Source: Spirochaetaceae bacterium (GTDB lineage: Bacteria > Spirochaetota > Spirochaetia > SZUA-6 > Bin103). From it: a stretch of 64,000 nt of DNA. The stretch is taken from positions 8,098 through 72,097 of the forward strand of contig JAPPNY010000208.1 in NCBI GenBank assembly GCA_028818385.1, written 5' to 3'. Shown here piece after piece: positions 1 to 7,889 of this stretch. Within the stretch, counting starts at the first letter, position 1. Each line of letters begins with the position of its first letter. The notes under the pieces are model-generated. The model made no database searches. It worked only from the letters and a program-made list of their open reading frames with translations, and was not told the DNA's origin. The position numbers and the translations under genes are program-made.

Positions 1-800
1 ATCGAGGTCAGCCGCGCGAGCGTGAGCACGTTCGAGGGGTTGATTCTCGATAGCACGGGGCCGTCGAGGAGCGCGAAGTCGCATCGGCGCTTCAGGAGCA
101 GGAAGATCAGCGCGCCGGCCACCATCGTGTGCAGCAGGGCGTACGGGATCACGCCGGCGGTCACGCCGAGGTCGGCGGCAACCGCCACGATCGCCATCTG
201 CAGAAGCCACAGGCTCAGGCACGTCGCGATGATGCTGAGCGTGAGTGCGTCCCAACCGCGGCGTGTCCCGATCGGATCGACGTACCAGTACAGGGACACG
301 ATCGACAGGACCGCCGCGGCGCCAATCAAGGGCATCGCCACGTGGCGTGCGTGCTCGGGCTCGAGCAGCAGCACCACCAGCACCACGATCGCCGCGCCGG
401 CCTGCAGGACGGTCTTGAGCTTGCCGATCGGCCGCGCTCCGGCGTCGATTCGCAGGCGCAGCAGTACCGGCCGGATGAGTCCGTGCATCGCCGCTTCGCG
501 AGCCGCGATCAGCGCCGGCACCCACGGCGGGAGCACCCCGCGAATCCCCAGACCCACGAAGATCGCCACGAACACCATCGCATCGGTGAGTGCGTCGGCC
601 ACCTTGCCGAACCTCGAAACGACAGCGAAGCGCCGCGCGACCGCGCCATCGAGATAGTCGGTCACCACGGCGACGCCCGCGAGGACCAGCGCAAGGCCGG
701 GTCCGCCACCGACGTCGCCGGCAAGCGCGATCAGGATCAGAGGTGCCAGGGCGCCCCTGCTCAGGGTCAGCGCGTTGGCGGTGGTGCGGGCGATGTCCAT
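1..800 (-). CDS. CDP-alcohol phosphatidyltransferase, possible two-domain fusion (3' end outside window)
   Basis: Integral-membrane enzyme that transfers an alcohol phosphate to a CDP-linked lipid in phospholipid synthesis. The signature D-x2-DG-x2-AR-x8-G-x3-D-x3-D is complete at residues 48-73 and is preceded by the usual N-terminal N-x-L-T-x-x-R segment (residues 9-15). Several hydrophobic segments follow. About 200 residues later a second N-terminal segment of the same kind appears (NPSNVLTLAR, residues 254-263) just before the window ends, so the protein may carry two CDP-AP domains. The ATG at 800 has no Shine-Dalgarno. The substrate (glycerol phosphate, serine or other) cannot be decided. 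The family call is firm; the fusion is inference from the partial second domain. Confidence 0.85.
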   Translation of the reverse strand, partial: MDIARTTANALTLSRGALAPLILIALAGDVGGGPGLALVLAGVAVVTDYLDGAVARRFAVVSRFGKVADALTDAMVFVAIFVGLGIRGVLPPWVPALIAAREAAMHGLIRPVLLRLRIDAGARPIGKLKTVLQAGAAIVVLVVLLLEPEHARHVAMPLIGAAAVLSIVSLYWYVDPIGTRRGWDALTLSIIATCLSLWLLQMAIVAVAADLGVTAGVIPYALLHTMVAGALIFLLLKRRCDFALLDGPVLSRINPSNVLTLARLTS

Positions 801-882
801 GGGTGGTGTCGGAGGTGATTATGATCCGATGGTGGTCCCACACGCACGTCGATCTGAGGTATCATGTAACCGTCGAGATTCG

Positions 883-956
<74 letters not shown>

Positions 957-1028
957 GGATGACTTTGAACCCGCTCGGCCGCCGGTTGCGTGCTGCCGGC
1001 GCGGCGGGCGATTGACCGGAGGTGCGCG

Positions 1029-1214
1029 GTGTCCAAAACATACGTCGAGACCTCGTCCGACCTGTTGGCCGGGATCGACCGCATGGTCAAGGACGGCTTC
1101 TATCACGACCGCACCGAGGCGGTGAACGATGCCATTCAGCAACTGCTGAAGGCGTACAAGCTGTCCAAGCTGCACATGAAGGACGAGCGGCGTACGGAAG
1201 GAGCCGTCCTCTGA
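1029..1214 (+). CDS. Orphan ribbon-helix-helix (CopG/ParD-like) DNA-binding protein
   Basis: A 61-residue protein whose middle (SDLLAGIDRMVKDGFYHDR followed by TEAVNDAIQQLLK) has the strand-helix-helix pattern of RHH regulators and type II antitoxins. The GTG at 1029 is chosen because CGGAGG sits at 1017-1022; an upstream ATG at 990 would add 13 residues of poor character and lacks an SD. The C-terminus is short and basic/acidic mixed. No toxin gene (ParE, RelE, MazF) lies on either side: tRNA-Ile is upstream and pcm begins 3 bp downstream. It may be a stand-alone regulator. Target unknown. Confidence 0.75.
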   Translation: MSKTYVETSSDLLAGIDRMVKDGFYHDRTEAVNDAIQQLLKAYKLSKLHMKDERRTEGAVL

Positions 1215-1217
1215 CGG

Positions 1218-1928
1218 ATGCATGACCGCGGCCGGCGGTCGGCCGTGTCAGGCAGAGCCGTGCCAGGCTCCGACCACCGGGATGCCCGCCGCATGGTGCA
1301 CCGCCAGTTGCAGCGTCGCGGGATCACGGATCGGGGCGTGATCACGGCGATGAAGTGGATTCCGCGCCACCGTTTCGTCACGTTCGCTGCGCGCTGCGGC
1401 TGCTACGAGGATCACCCTGTGCCGATCGGCTTCGGACAGACCATGTCGCAGCCGTTCATCGTGGGCCTGATGACCGAGATGCTCGAGCTCACCGGCCGGG
1501 AGCGCATTCTGGAGGTTGGGACCGGCAGCGGCTATCAGACGGCGATCCTGGCTGAACTTGCCGGCCATGTGTGGTCGGTGGAGATCCTCCCGGCACTGCA
1601 GCATCGCGCCAGAAGGGTCCTGGCTGACCTGGGGTTCTCCAACGTCGAGTTTCGTATCGGCGACGGCCGGATGGGGTGGCCGGAGTCAGCTCCGTACGAC
1701 CGTATCCTGGTTGCCGCGGCTTCCTCGTCGGTACCGCGACCGCTGGTCGAGCAGCTCGCGGACGGAGGCGTGCTGCTGATGCCGGTCGGGGAGCCCGACG
1801 GCTATCAGGTGATGACCACGATCCGTCGCCGCGGCAACGCGACGCAGACCACCCGCGGCGTGGACTGCCGATTCGTGCCGTTGCGCGCGAACACGGTGTC
1901 CGCAGCCGCGCCGGGACGGGAGTCCTGA
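1218..1928 (+). CDS. pcm: Protein-L-isoaspartate O-methyltransferase
   Basis: Cytoplasmic SAM-dependent enzyme that methylates L-isoaspartyl residues so damaged proteins can be repaired. The SAM-binding motif GTGSGYQTA is at about residues 100-108, preceded by the family segment PIGFGQTMSQP and followed by GDGRMGWPE and VAAASSSVPRPL. Homology to other Pcm proteins begins near the internal ATG at 1293 (MVHRQLQRRGI), so the first 25 residues from 1218 may be untranslated; neither start has a good SD. The stop abuts the GTG of the next gene, suggesting one transcript with it. Confidence 0.9.
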   Translation: MHDRGRRSAVSGRAVPGSDHRDARRMVHRQLQRRGITDRGVITAMKWIPRHRFVTFAARCGCYEDHPVPIGFGQTMSQPFIVGLMTEMLELTGRERILEVGTGSGYQTAILAELAGHVWSVEILPALQHRARRVLADLGFSNVEFRIGDGRMGWPESAPYDRILVAAASSSVPRPLVEQLADGGVLLMPVGEPDGYQVMTTIRRRGNATQTTRGVDCRFVPLRANTVSAAAPGRES

Positions 1929-3008
1929 GTGAACCGGGTTCCCGTGTTTCGGCCGACGGTTCGCCGCGACGAGATGGACAGCGTCCTCGGCTGCCTGGTC
2001 ACCGATGAGATCGGCCCCGGGGACCGGGCCCGCGAGCTCGCCGCCGCGGTGGCGGGCGGGCTGGGCATGGCCGGCGGCATCGCGCTGGCGGACTACCGAA
2101 TGGCGCTCGCATGTGCCCTCACGACCATCGATGTTCCGGGCGGATCGCGCGTGCTGTGCTCGGCGCTGGCTCCGCGTGCGCACCGGGACGCCGTGGAGGC
2201 GAGCGGCCTGATGCCGGTGGTGGTGGATGTAAGCGCCGACTCCGGCGTGATCGACCTCGACGCGGCGGACGAGGCTCGTGGGGGAGCGCGCGCGGCACTG
2301 CTGGACCATACCCTTGGATTCGTTCCCGACCTGACGCGCGTGGGCGGCTGGGATCTGCCGGTGATCGAGGACGTTACCTGCTCGCTGGGGGGGTACGATG
2401 GCGACGCGGCGCCGGGGCCTCGCGCTGACCTGGTGGTCGTTTCGTTGGCGGCAACCGCGCTGTTGACGGCGGCGGGAGGTGCGTTGTTGCTCTGCCGTAC
2501 GAAATCCCTGCTTGCGTCCGCCCGGAAGGCGGCCGAGGACCGTTCCGAGCCGCTGGCTGACCTCAACGCCGCCCTGGCGCTCGCCCAGCTCAAACGCTAT
2601 GACGGCGACATGCGGACGCGGCGCGGCATCCGGGACGCATACCACGCGTCGATCACGCGCACCCGCCACCGCACGCTGAGCCTTCCCCCCGGCGCCGACG
2701 AGAACCTGCAGGTGCCGTTCTCCTATCCGGTGGTGGTCGCCGACGGCGCTCGTGACGTGCAGCGTTACGCTGCGCGAGCCCGCATCGACACCCGTTCGGC
2801 CTATGGAGGTTCGATCGTCGCCGCAGGGGGCGCGACGAACGGCGCGGCCGCTGTCGTGCCCGACGAAGCCCCGGACGATGCGCACGCTGCCGGCGCGTGT
2901 CCTGCCGCCGACTCGCTGGCACGGCGCTGCGTGCTGTTTCCGTTGTACCCGCTGCTCGGTGACGGGCAGGTCGAGGTCGTCGCCAAGGTGCTGGCGACGC
3001 TGCCGTAG
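1929..3008 (+). CDS. DegT/DnrJ/EryC1/StrS aminotransferase-fold protein lacking the PLP lysine
   Basis: 359 residues with the layout of sugar aminotransferases of the DegT family: an N-terminal segment like the nucleotide-sugar binding part, the IEDVTCSLGG segment (146-155) matching the family IEDAAQ-x-G block, and a C-terminal half with AALALAQLKRYDGD. The active-site block FSFHPTK-x3-x-GEGG is replaced by VSLAATALLTAAGG (171-184), so the Schiff-base lysine is alanine (A177). The GTAAL phosphate-binding block is also changed. Transamination is therefore unlikely; a structural, regulatory or sugar-binding role is possible. GTG start directly follows the pcm stop. The fold call is good; function unknown. 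Confidence 0.75.
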   Translation: MNRVPVFRPTVRRDEMDSVLGCLVTDEIGPGDRARELAAAVAGGLGMAGGIALADYRMALACALTTIDVPGGSRVLCSALAPRAHRDAVEASGLMPVVVDVSADSGVIDLDAADEARGGARAALLDHTLGFVPDLTRVGGWDLPVIEDVTCSLGGYDGDAAPGPRADLVVVSLAATALLTAAGGALLLCRTKSLLASARKAAEDRSEPLADLNAALALAQLKRYDGDMRTRRGIRDAYHASITRTRHRTLSLPPGADENLQVPFSYPVVVADGARDVQRYAARARIDTRSAYGGSIVAAGGATNGAAAVVPDEAPDDAHAAGACPAADSLARRCVLFPLYPLLGDGQVEVVAKVLATLP

Positions 3009-3033
3009 TGATCGCCGGCACGGGACGTGAACG

Positions 3034-3885
3034 GTGGCGCGCGACGTGAACGTGACCCGAGCGCTTCTGGTGCACAAACCCGGCAATCCCGATGCGGAGT
3101 TCGTGGACGAAGTCGCGAACTACCTGCATCACAGATCGGTGCAGGCGGACCGGATCGAGGCGGACCCGCGCGCCCGCTGCGCCGCGCCCCCGGACATCGC
3201 CCTGTCGCTCGGCGGCGACGGCACGCTGCTCACGTGCGCGCGGATCGTGGCGGAGCTGGAGACGCCCATTCTGCCGGTCAATCTCGGGACCCTGGGGTTC
3301 ATCACGGAGATCGCCAAGACGGAGTGGAAGGACGCGTTCGAGCGCTACCGCAGCGGATGGCTGGCGGTCAGCCCCCGCCTGATGGTGGTGGCGACCGTAC
3401 TGCGGGCCGGTCGGGAGGTCGCGCGTCTGCCCGGACTCAACGATGCCGTCATCTCCACCGGCGGTACGCCCAAGATCACCCGGCTGCAGGTCGCGTTTTC
3501 CGGTACTGCGGTTGGCCGCTACCGCGCGGACGGGGTCATCCTTGCCACGCCGACCGGCTCCACGGCCTACTCGATGGCGGCCGGGGGTCCCATACTGCAC
3601 CCGGAGATGCAGGCGCTGGTGCTCAACCCGGTCTGCCCGTTCACGCTCTCCAATCGCCCGCTCGTGGTTCCCGCCGACGAGGTCGTGGAGATCACGGTGG
3701 AAGAGCCGCAGCGCACCGAAGTCATGCTGACCGTTGACGGGCAGGAGCCGCTTCCGCTGCAACCGGGCGACCGCGTCGTGCTCAGGCGCTACGAGCATTC
3801 GGCGCTGATCATCCAGTCTGACCGGAGGAACTTCTACGAGGTGTTGCGGCACAAGCTGCACTGGGCGGGGGAGCCGGGTGCTTGA
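3034..3885 (+). CDS. nadK: NAD kinase
   Basis: Phosphorylates NAD+ to NADP+ in the cytoplasm. Visible motifs: GGDGTLL (60-66), the NLGTLGFI block, LNDAVIS, and the NAD-binding ADGVILATPTGSTAYSMAAG block. The length (283) is typical. GTG at 3034 is used; a second in-frame GTG at 3046 is possible. The stop overlaps the recN start by 8 bp, implying translational coupling, a pairing (nadK-recN) common in bacteria. Confidence 0.95.
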   Translation: MARDVNVTRALLVHKPGNPDAEFVDEVANYLHHRSVQADRIEADPRARCAAPPDIALSLGGDGTLLTCARIVAELETPILPVNLGTLGFITEIAKTEWKDAFERYRSGWLAVSPRLMVVATVLRAGREVARLPGLNDAVISTGGTPKITRLQVAFSGTAVGRYRADGVILATPTGSTAYSMAAGGPILHPEMQALVLNPVCPFTLSNRPLVVPADEVVEITVEEPQRTEVMLTVDGQEPLPLQPGDRVVLRRYEHSALIIQSDRRNFYEVLRHKLHWAGEPGA

Positions 3886-5554
3886 AGCGCTGCACATCCG
3901 CCACTATGCCCTGATCGACCGCCTCGACCTCACGTTCGGCCCCGGCCTCACCGCCATCACCGGCGAGACGGGGTCCGGCAAGTCGATCATCATCGGGGCG
4001 CTCGGAGTCGCTCTGGGCGCCCGCATGTCGGCCGAGGAAATCCGTTCGGGCTCCGACGTCTGCGAAGTGACCGCGGTGTTCGATCCTCCGCAGGGCCAGG
4101 AGATCGACCGGTGGCTCCGCTCGCGTTCGATCGAGCTCGATGAGGAGTCCCTGTTCATGCGGCGGATCGCCCGGCGGGGAGGCCGCGGAACGGCGTTCGT
4201 CCAGTCGGTACCGGTCCCGCTGGCGGACTACGCCGAACTCGGACGCATGTTGCTGGCGATCCACGGACAGCATCAGCACCAGGGCCTGCTGTCGGCGGCG
4301 GAGCACCGCCGGCTGCTGGACCGGTACGCCGACGTCGAGGAGCAGGTGGCTTCCATCGCGGCCGACACACGCCGTCTCACCGAGCTGGATCATCGTCTGG
4401 ATCGAATGCGGTCCGACATGGAGCGCTCCGCGCACGAACACGAGCTGCTGCAACACGCGGCAGCGGAGATCGCCGGTGCGGAGCTGCGCGACGGCGAGGA
4501 GCAGGAGTTGTCCGATCGCCAGCGTGTGCTCCGCAGTGTGGAGCAGATCCAGCGGCTCCTGGCCGCCGCACGGACGGCGACCTCGGAGACACAGGGAGGC
4601 GCGGGCTCCGGTCTGCGCACCGCTCTGCAGGCGCTCGGCGAGCTGGCGGCCATCGACGGCCGCTTCGCCGCGCTCGCGCGGCAGGTGGAGACCGCGCTCT
4701 ACGAGGTCGAGGACATCACCGATGCACTCGGCAGGGCCGAGAGCGAAACGGTGGACCCCGGTGAGCTGCTTGCGCTGGAGGATCGGCTGGCGGCGATCCG
4801 CACCGTGATCCGCAAGTACGGCGGCACCGAAGCCGCTGCGCTGGCACACGCCGACGACTGTCAGCGCCGGCTCGACGGCTTGGCGTCGAGCGGGCAAGAG
4901 CTGTCCCGGTATCGCGAGCTGGCGGCCACGCTCGACCGGTCGCGGCGCGCGGCGGCTACCGCGCTGAGCGCCGCCCGAGAGCGCGCGGCGGCGGACCTGG
5001 CGCAGTCCGTGCAGGATCAATTGCGCCAGCTCGGCATGCCGCAGGCCGGGTTTGGGATATCGGTGACTCCGCGCCCCGATGGGATCGGCGCGACGGGGGC
5101 TGATGTCGTGGAGTTTCTGCTCGAGTCAAATCCCGGTGAAGGCCTTGCCCCGTTGCGTTCGATGGCCGCCGGCGGCGAGTTGTCTCGGGTGATGCTTGCG
5201 CTCAACGCGGTGCCGGCCCGCGCCCGCGGAACGGCGGTGGTGGTGTTCGACGAAATCGACGCCGGCGTCGGCGGGCAGATCGGCGTGGCGATCGGCGAGC
5301 GCCTGCGCTGGCTGGCGGAGCGCCAACAGGTGCTGTGCATCACGCACCTGGCGACCGTGGCAGCACGCGCGGACACGCACGTCAGAATCGAGAAACGCAC
5401 CTCCGCGGAACGCAGCTCGGTGGGCGCCGCCGTCGTCGACGACGCGGCGCGGGTCGATGAGCTGTCCCGTATGCTTGCGGGCGACCACACCGAGGGGGCC
5501 ACCTGGCAGCACGCTGCGCAGTTGCTGGAGACGGCGCGCCGCCACGTCGACTGA
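3878..5554 (+). CDS. recN: DNA repair protein RecN (SMC-like ATPase)
   Basis: ABC/SMC-type ATPase of double-strand-break repair. The Walker A GETGSGKS is at residues 29-36, an extended coiled-coil middle region rich in E, R and A follows, and the C-terminal half holds the signature region MAAGGELSRVMLAL and Walker B VVVFDEIDAGVGG. The 558 residues match the family. It starts with GTG inside the nadK end. It is convergent with the DUF1820 gene, with 44 bp and no strong hairpin between them. Confidence 0.95.
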   Translation: MLEALHIRHYALIDRLDLTFGPGLTAITGETGSGKSIIIGALGVALGARMSAEEIRSGSDVCEVTAVFDPPQGQEIDRWLRSRSIELDEESLFMRRIARRGGRGTAFVQSVPVPLADYAELGRMLLAIHGQHQHQGLLSAAEHRRLLDRYADVEEQVASIAADTRRLTELDHRLDRMRSDMERSAHEHELLQHAAAEIAGAELRDGEEQELSDRQRVLRSVEQIQRLLAAARTATSETQGGAGSGLRTALQALGELAAIDGRFAALARQVETALYEVEDITDALGRAESETVDPGELLALEDRLAAIRTVIRKYGGTEAAALAHADDCQRRLDGLASSGQELSRYRELAATLDRSRRAAATALSAARERAAADLAQSVQDQLRQLGMPQAGFGISVTPRPDGIGATGADVVEFLLESNPGEGLAPLRSMAAGGELSRVMLALNAVPARARGTAVVVFDEIDAGVGGQIGVAIGERLRWLAERQQVLCITHLATVAARADTHVRIEKRTSAERSSVGAAVVDDAARVDELSRMLAGDHTEGATWQHAAQLLETARRHVD

Positions 5555-5598
5555 CCGTCAGTCTCGCTGGCAGGTCAGCTTGGCCGCCCGGGGACCGG

Positions 5599-5931
5599 CT
5601 ACAGGGACTGTTCCCCGCCGTCACCACCCGGCCGCTCGTCCAGCTCTTCTCCCGAGGAGTCCTCCACCAGCGTGAACGGCCGGATGCGCGAGCCCGAGTC
5701 CGCTGCGAACTCCTCGATCAGGGAGACGGTCTGGAACGGGATCATCAGGTGCGAGGCGTCCCCGAAGGTACGCCTGATCTCCTCCTCGGAAGGATTGATG
5801 ATCAGCTTCTCGTCTTCCTTGAAGACGATACCCTTTATCGACACGAAGTACGGATGGGTGAGGTCCAGGCTCTCCGCCACCAACTGTACCTCTTTGTTCC
5901 GCCACCTGAAGTGCACTCGATATAGGGTCAC
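5599..5931 (-). CDS. DUF1820 family protein
   Basis: A 110-residue cytoplasmic protein beginning MTLYRVHF, matching the DUF1820 pattern (YRV-x-F at the start, a central FGFIE-like strand, INPSEEEIRR-x-F, then IP-x-x-x-V-x-x-IEE). The family has no established function. The tail after residue 90 is acidic and low in complexity. GTG start; a good promoter (TTGACA-N18-TACCTT) lies 27-56 bp upstream and gives a short leader. The gene is divergent from mraZ, sharing a 298-bp intergenic region with it. Confidence 0.8.
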   Translation of the reverse strand: MTLYRVHFRWRNKEVQLVAESLDLTHPYFVSIKGIVFKEDEKLIINPSEEEIRRTFGDASHLMIPFQTVSLIEEFAADSGSRIRPFTLVEDSSGEELDERPGGDGGEQSL

Positions 5932-5957
5932 GGGCTCTCTGCGTCGACGCTCGTCAC

Positions 5958-5987
5958 AAGGTAAGGGCGCTTCCGCAACGGTGTCAA
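5958..5987 (-). promoter_or_regulatory. Promoter of the DUF1820 gene
   Basis: Minus-strand TTGACA (5987-5982), 18-bp spacer, TACCTT (5963-5958). This predicts a start of transcription about 20 nt before the GTG. The rest of the region up to 6088 shows no gene or further motif. Confidence 0.6.
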
Positions 5988-6088
5988 ATCAGCCGCAGTC
6001 CGAACTCCATAACCCTACAAATGTTTACCATCAAAAAGCGATGACTCTCGGTTGAGACACTGGGAGCGGCCCATCGGCCGTTCAGCAG

Positions 6089-6116
6089 TTGACATGTGGT
6101 GGGGGCTCCCTACTAT
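6089..6116 (+). promoter_or_regulatory. dcw promoter upstream of mraZ
   Basis: TTGACA at 6089-6094, 16-bp spacer, TACTAT at 6111-6116. The predicted transcription start is near 6123, immediately upstream of the three GTGGG-type boxes. Confidence 0.75.
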
Positions 6117-6126
6117 AGGGAAGTTC

Positions 6127-6151
6127 GTGGGAGAAAGTGGGAGATGGTGGA
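6127..6151 (+). promoter_or_regulatory. MraZ operator: three GTGGG-type boxes with 10-bp period
   Basis: GTGGG at 6127-6131, GTGGG at 6137-6141 and GTGGA at 6147-6151, each separated by exactly 5 nt. This is the arrangement recognised by MraZ in E. coli and relatives (direct repeats one helical turn apart). It lies just downstream of the -10 box, so bound MraZ would repress its own operon. Confidence 0.8.
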
Positions 6152-6199
6152 GGACCATCGGATGGTGGAGGTCCATCGGATGGCGGAGGTCCATCGGAA
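6146..6199 (+). repeat. Three tandem 18-bp repeats in the mraZ leader
   Basis: Units at 6146-6163, 6164-6181 and 6182-6199 follow GGYGGAGGWCCATCGGAW. Unit 1 overlaps the third MraZ box (GTGGA), so units 2 and 3 may add weaker MraZ sites. Each junction contains the small palindrome CCATCGGATGG. The region lies upstream of the mraZ start chosen here. Confidence 0.85.
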
Positions 6200-6229
6200 A
6201 CGGACCTTCGCGTCCCGGGAGCTAGAGGC

Positions 6230-6670
6230 GTGATCTCAGGCGAGTACCGATATGCGATGGACGAGAAGGGCCGCTTGATGGTGCCGGCGCCGATTCGCCG
6301 GTCCATCGCCGGCAACCTGGTCGTCCTGACGCGCGCGATCGACCGATGCCTGTGGCTCTTTGCTCCCGAGGAATGGAAGGCGGTGTCCGGAAAGCTGACC
6401 GGATCATCATCGCTGTTCCTGGCCAGGGACCGAATGCTGGGGCGCCGGTTCCTCGCTCCCGCGCAGGAGATCGAGATCGATCGGAGTGGGCGGATCGCCA
6501 TCCCGCCAACCTTGCGCGACTACGCAGGACTGCACAAGGACTGCATCGTGCTCGGCATCAACAGTTACGTGGAGGTATGGGACGAGGAAGTCTACCGGGC
6601 CTATGAGCTGGAGACCGATGACCAGTACAAGGAGGCCGCCGAGGAGATCGGCGGCAGCATCACGCTCTGA
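6230..6670 (+). CDS. mraZ: Transcriptional regulator MraZ
   Basis: AbrB-fold DNA-binding protein, autorepressor of the dcw operon. The protein from GTG 6230 begins MISGEYRYAMDEKGRLMVPAP, matching the canonical start M-x-x-GEY-x-H-x-x-D-x-KGR-x-x-x-P, and carries the second copy (EIDRSGRIAIPPTLRDYAGL) in the C-terminal half. 146 residues is typical. A longer reading frame from 6137 would translate the 18-bp leader repeats into a Gly/Pro/Ser-rich tail and is rejected; GGGAG at 6217-6221 serves as SD for 6230. First gene of the dcw cluster; its TGA overlaps the likely CTG start of rsmH. Confidence 0.94.
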   Translation: MISGEYRYAMDEKGRLMVPAPIRRSIAGNLVVLTRAIDRCLWLFAPEEWKAVSGKLTGSSSLFLARDRMLGRRFLAPAQEIEIDRSGRIAIPPTLRDYAGLHKDCIVLGINSYVEVWDEEVYRAYELETDDQYKEAAEEIGGSITL

Positions 6671-7569
6671 ATGGAGATCATGGCAGGGCCGATGATCCCG
6701 ACGCACCGATTCACGTCCCGGTACTGCAACAGGCGGTGGTCGACTACCTGCGGCCGCCCCGCCCGTGCAGCACGTTCGTGGACGTCACGCTCGGCGAAGC
6801 CGGTCACGCCATCGCGATGCTCGAGCGCTATCCGGATATCGCCCTGCTCGGGTCCGATGCCGACGAAGCGCTGCTGGCGCGAAGCCGAGGCCGGCTGGCC
6901 GGGTATGCCGGCCGCTTCGAGCTGCGGCAGGCGTGGTCCGACGAGGCGCTGGGGGATCTGGCCCCGGCCGCGGTGGATCTGATTCTCATGGACCTGGGAA
7001 TGTGCCGGTTTCACATCGAAGGTGGCGCGCGTGGATTCTCGTTCCTGCGTGACGAGCCGCTGGACATGCGGTTCGATCCGCGCCGGGGCGTCTCGGCCGC
7101 CGACATCGTGAACCGCGACTCGCCGGACCGCCTGTGCGATCTGCTCGTTCGCTATGGCGGTGACCGGAACGCTCGTGCGAACGCAGAGGCCATCGAGCAC
7201 GCTCGTTCGCGGCACAGAATCGAAACCACCTATCAGCTCGTGCGCGCGATCCTGGCGCGCACCCCATGGCGTGGCGGCAGCCGTCATCCGGCCACGCAGG
7301 TGTTCCAGGCACTGCGCGTGGCCGTCAACGACGAGGTCGGGAGGTTGCGGCGTTCGCTCGACGCCGCCGCTTCCGCCCTGCGACCGGGCGGTCGCCTTGC
7401 GGTGATCGCCTTTCACTCGATCGACGACGGCATCGTCAAGCGGTATCCGGCCGGCAATCCTCTCCTGGTCGCGCTGCACCGGCGGCCGGAGGCGCCGAGC
7501 GACGCCGAGGTGCGGGCCAATCCCGCGTCGCGCAGCGCCCGCCTGCGCGTGCTGGAGCGTGTGCGGTGA
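6667..7569 (+). CDS. rsmH: 16S rRNA (cytosine1402-N4)-methyltransferase RsmH
   Basis: SAM-dependent methylation of C1402 in 16S rRNA. Motifs: HVPVL near the start, VDVTLGEAGHA, DADEALLARS, DLILMDLGM, RGFSF followed by LDMRFDP, HPATQVFQALRVAVNDE, and the FHSIDD block. The HVPVL segment, conserved at the N-terminus of the family, lies upstream of the first ATG/GTG/TTG in this frame (GTG 6736). No standard start exists between the in-frame stop at 6619 and 6736; the best candidate is CTG 6667, which overlaps the mraZ stop as CTGA and gives the usual length (300 residues). FHS-x-x-DR is changed to FHSIDDG. Identity certain, start inferred. Confidence 0.9.
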   Translation: MNGDHGRADDPDAPIHVPVLQQAVVDYLRPPRPCSTFVDVTLGEAGHAIAMLERYPDIALLGSDADEALLARSRGRLAGYAGRFELRQAWSDEALGDLAPAAVDLILMDLGMCRFHIEGGARGFSFLRDEPLDMRFDPRRGVSAADIVNRDSPDRLCDLLVRYGGDRNARANAEAIEHARSRHRIETTYQLVRAILARTPWRGGSRHPATQVFQALRVAVNDEVGRLRRSLDAAASALRPGGRLAVIAFHSIDDGIVKRYPAGNPLLVALHRRPEAPSDAEVRANPASRSARLRVLERVR

Positions 7570-7889
7570 CCATCGCGTCCGGGCGCCAACGGCTGCTCAC
7601 GATCTTCGTGGCGCTGATGATCCCGCTGGCGGTGCTGGTGACCACCTGGAGCGGGCTGCACCGGCATCTGCTGGCCGAGGAGTTAAAGCAGCTCCAGCAC
7701 GAGCAGACCGCGTGGCTGGAGCGAAACAAGCGGCTGCTGGCGTCGATCGCCATCTACCGCTCGCCGCAGCGCATCGCAGAGCTCGCGGGGCAGGAGCTGG
7801 GGCTGGCTCCGATCAGCGCCGAGCACGTGACCGTCGTCGAACCGGCGGCTCCGGCGAGCGGTCAGCCGTCCGGGACGGAGTCTTCATGA
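7566..7889 (+). CDS. ftsL: FtsL-like cell division membrane protein
   Basis: A 107-residue single-pass protein: short cytoplasmic N-terminus, membrane segment at about residues 10-27 (LLTIFVALMIPLAVLVTTW), then an extracytoplasmic helix rich in L, E and Q suited to a coiled coil (residues 33-60), ending in a Pro/Ser tail. This topology and the position between rsmH and murF fit FtsL/DivIC, which links FtsQ to the septal synthase; sequence similarity in this family is too weak for certainty. GTG start overlaps the rsmH stop (GTGA) and the stop overlaps the murF start (ATGA). Confidence 0.7.
   Translation: MTIASGRQRLLTIFVALMIPLAVLVTTWSGLHRHLLAEELKQLQHEQTAWLERNKRLLASIAIYRSPQRIAELAGQELGLAPISAEHVTVVEPAAPASGQPSGTESS

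Noticed and set aside
1029..1214. A type II toxin-antitoxin module
   Set aside because: Only the RHH half is present; neighbours are tRNA-Ile and pcm, with no toxin-like frame.
6137..6229. N-terminal Gly/Pro/Ser-rich extension of MraZ
   Set aside because: It is the translation of the 18-bp leader repeats and MraZ boxes; family homology and an SD support GTG 6230.
6671..6982. Frame starting at ATG 6671 as the real start of rsmH by frameshift
   Set aside because: It encodes no RsmH motif and would need a one-base change before HVPVL; the intact frame from CTG 6667 explains the sequence without an error, though a sequencing slip is not excluded.
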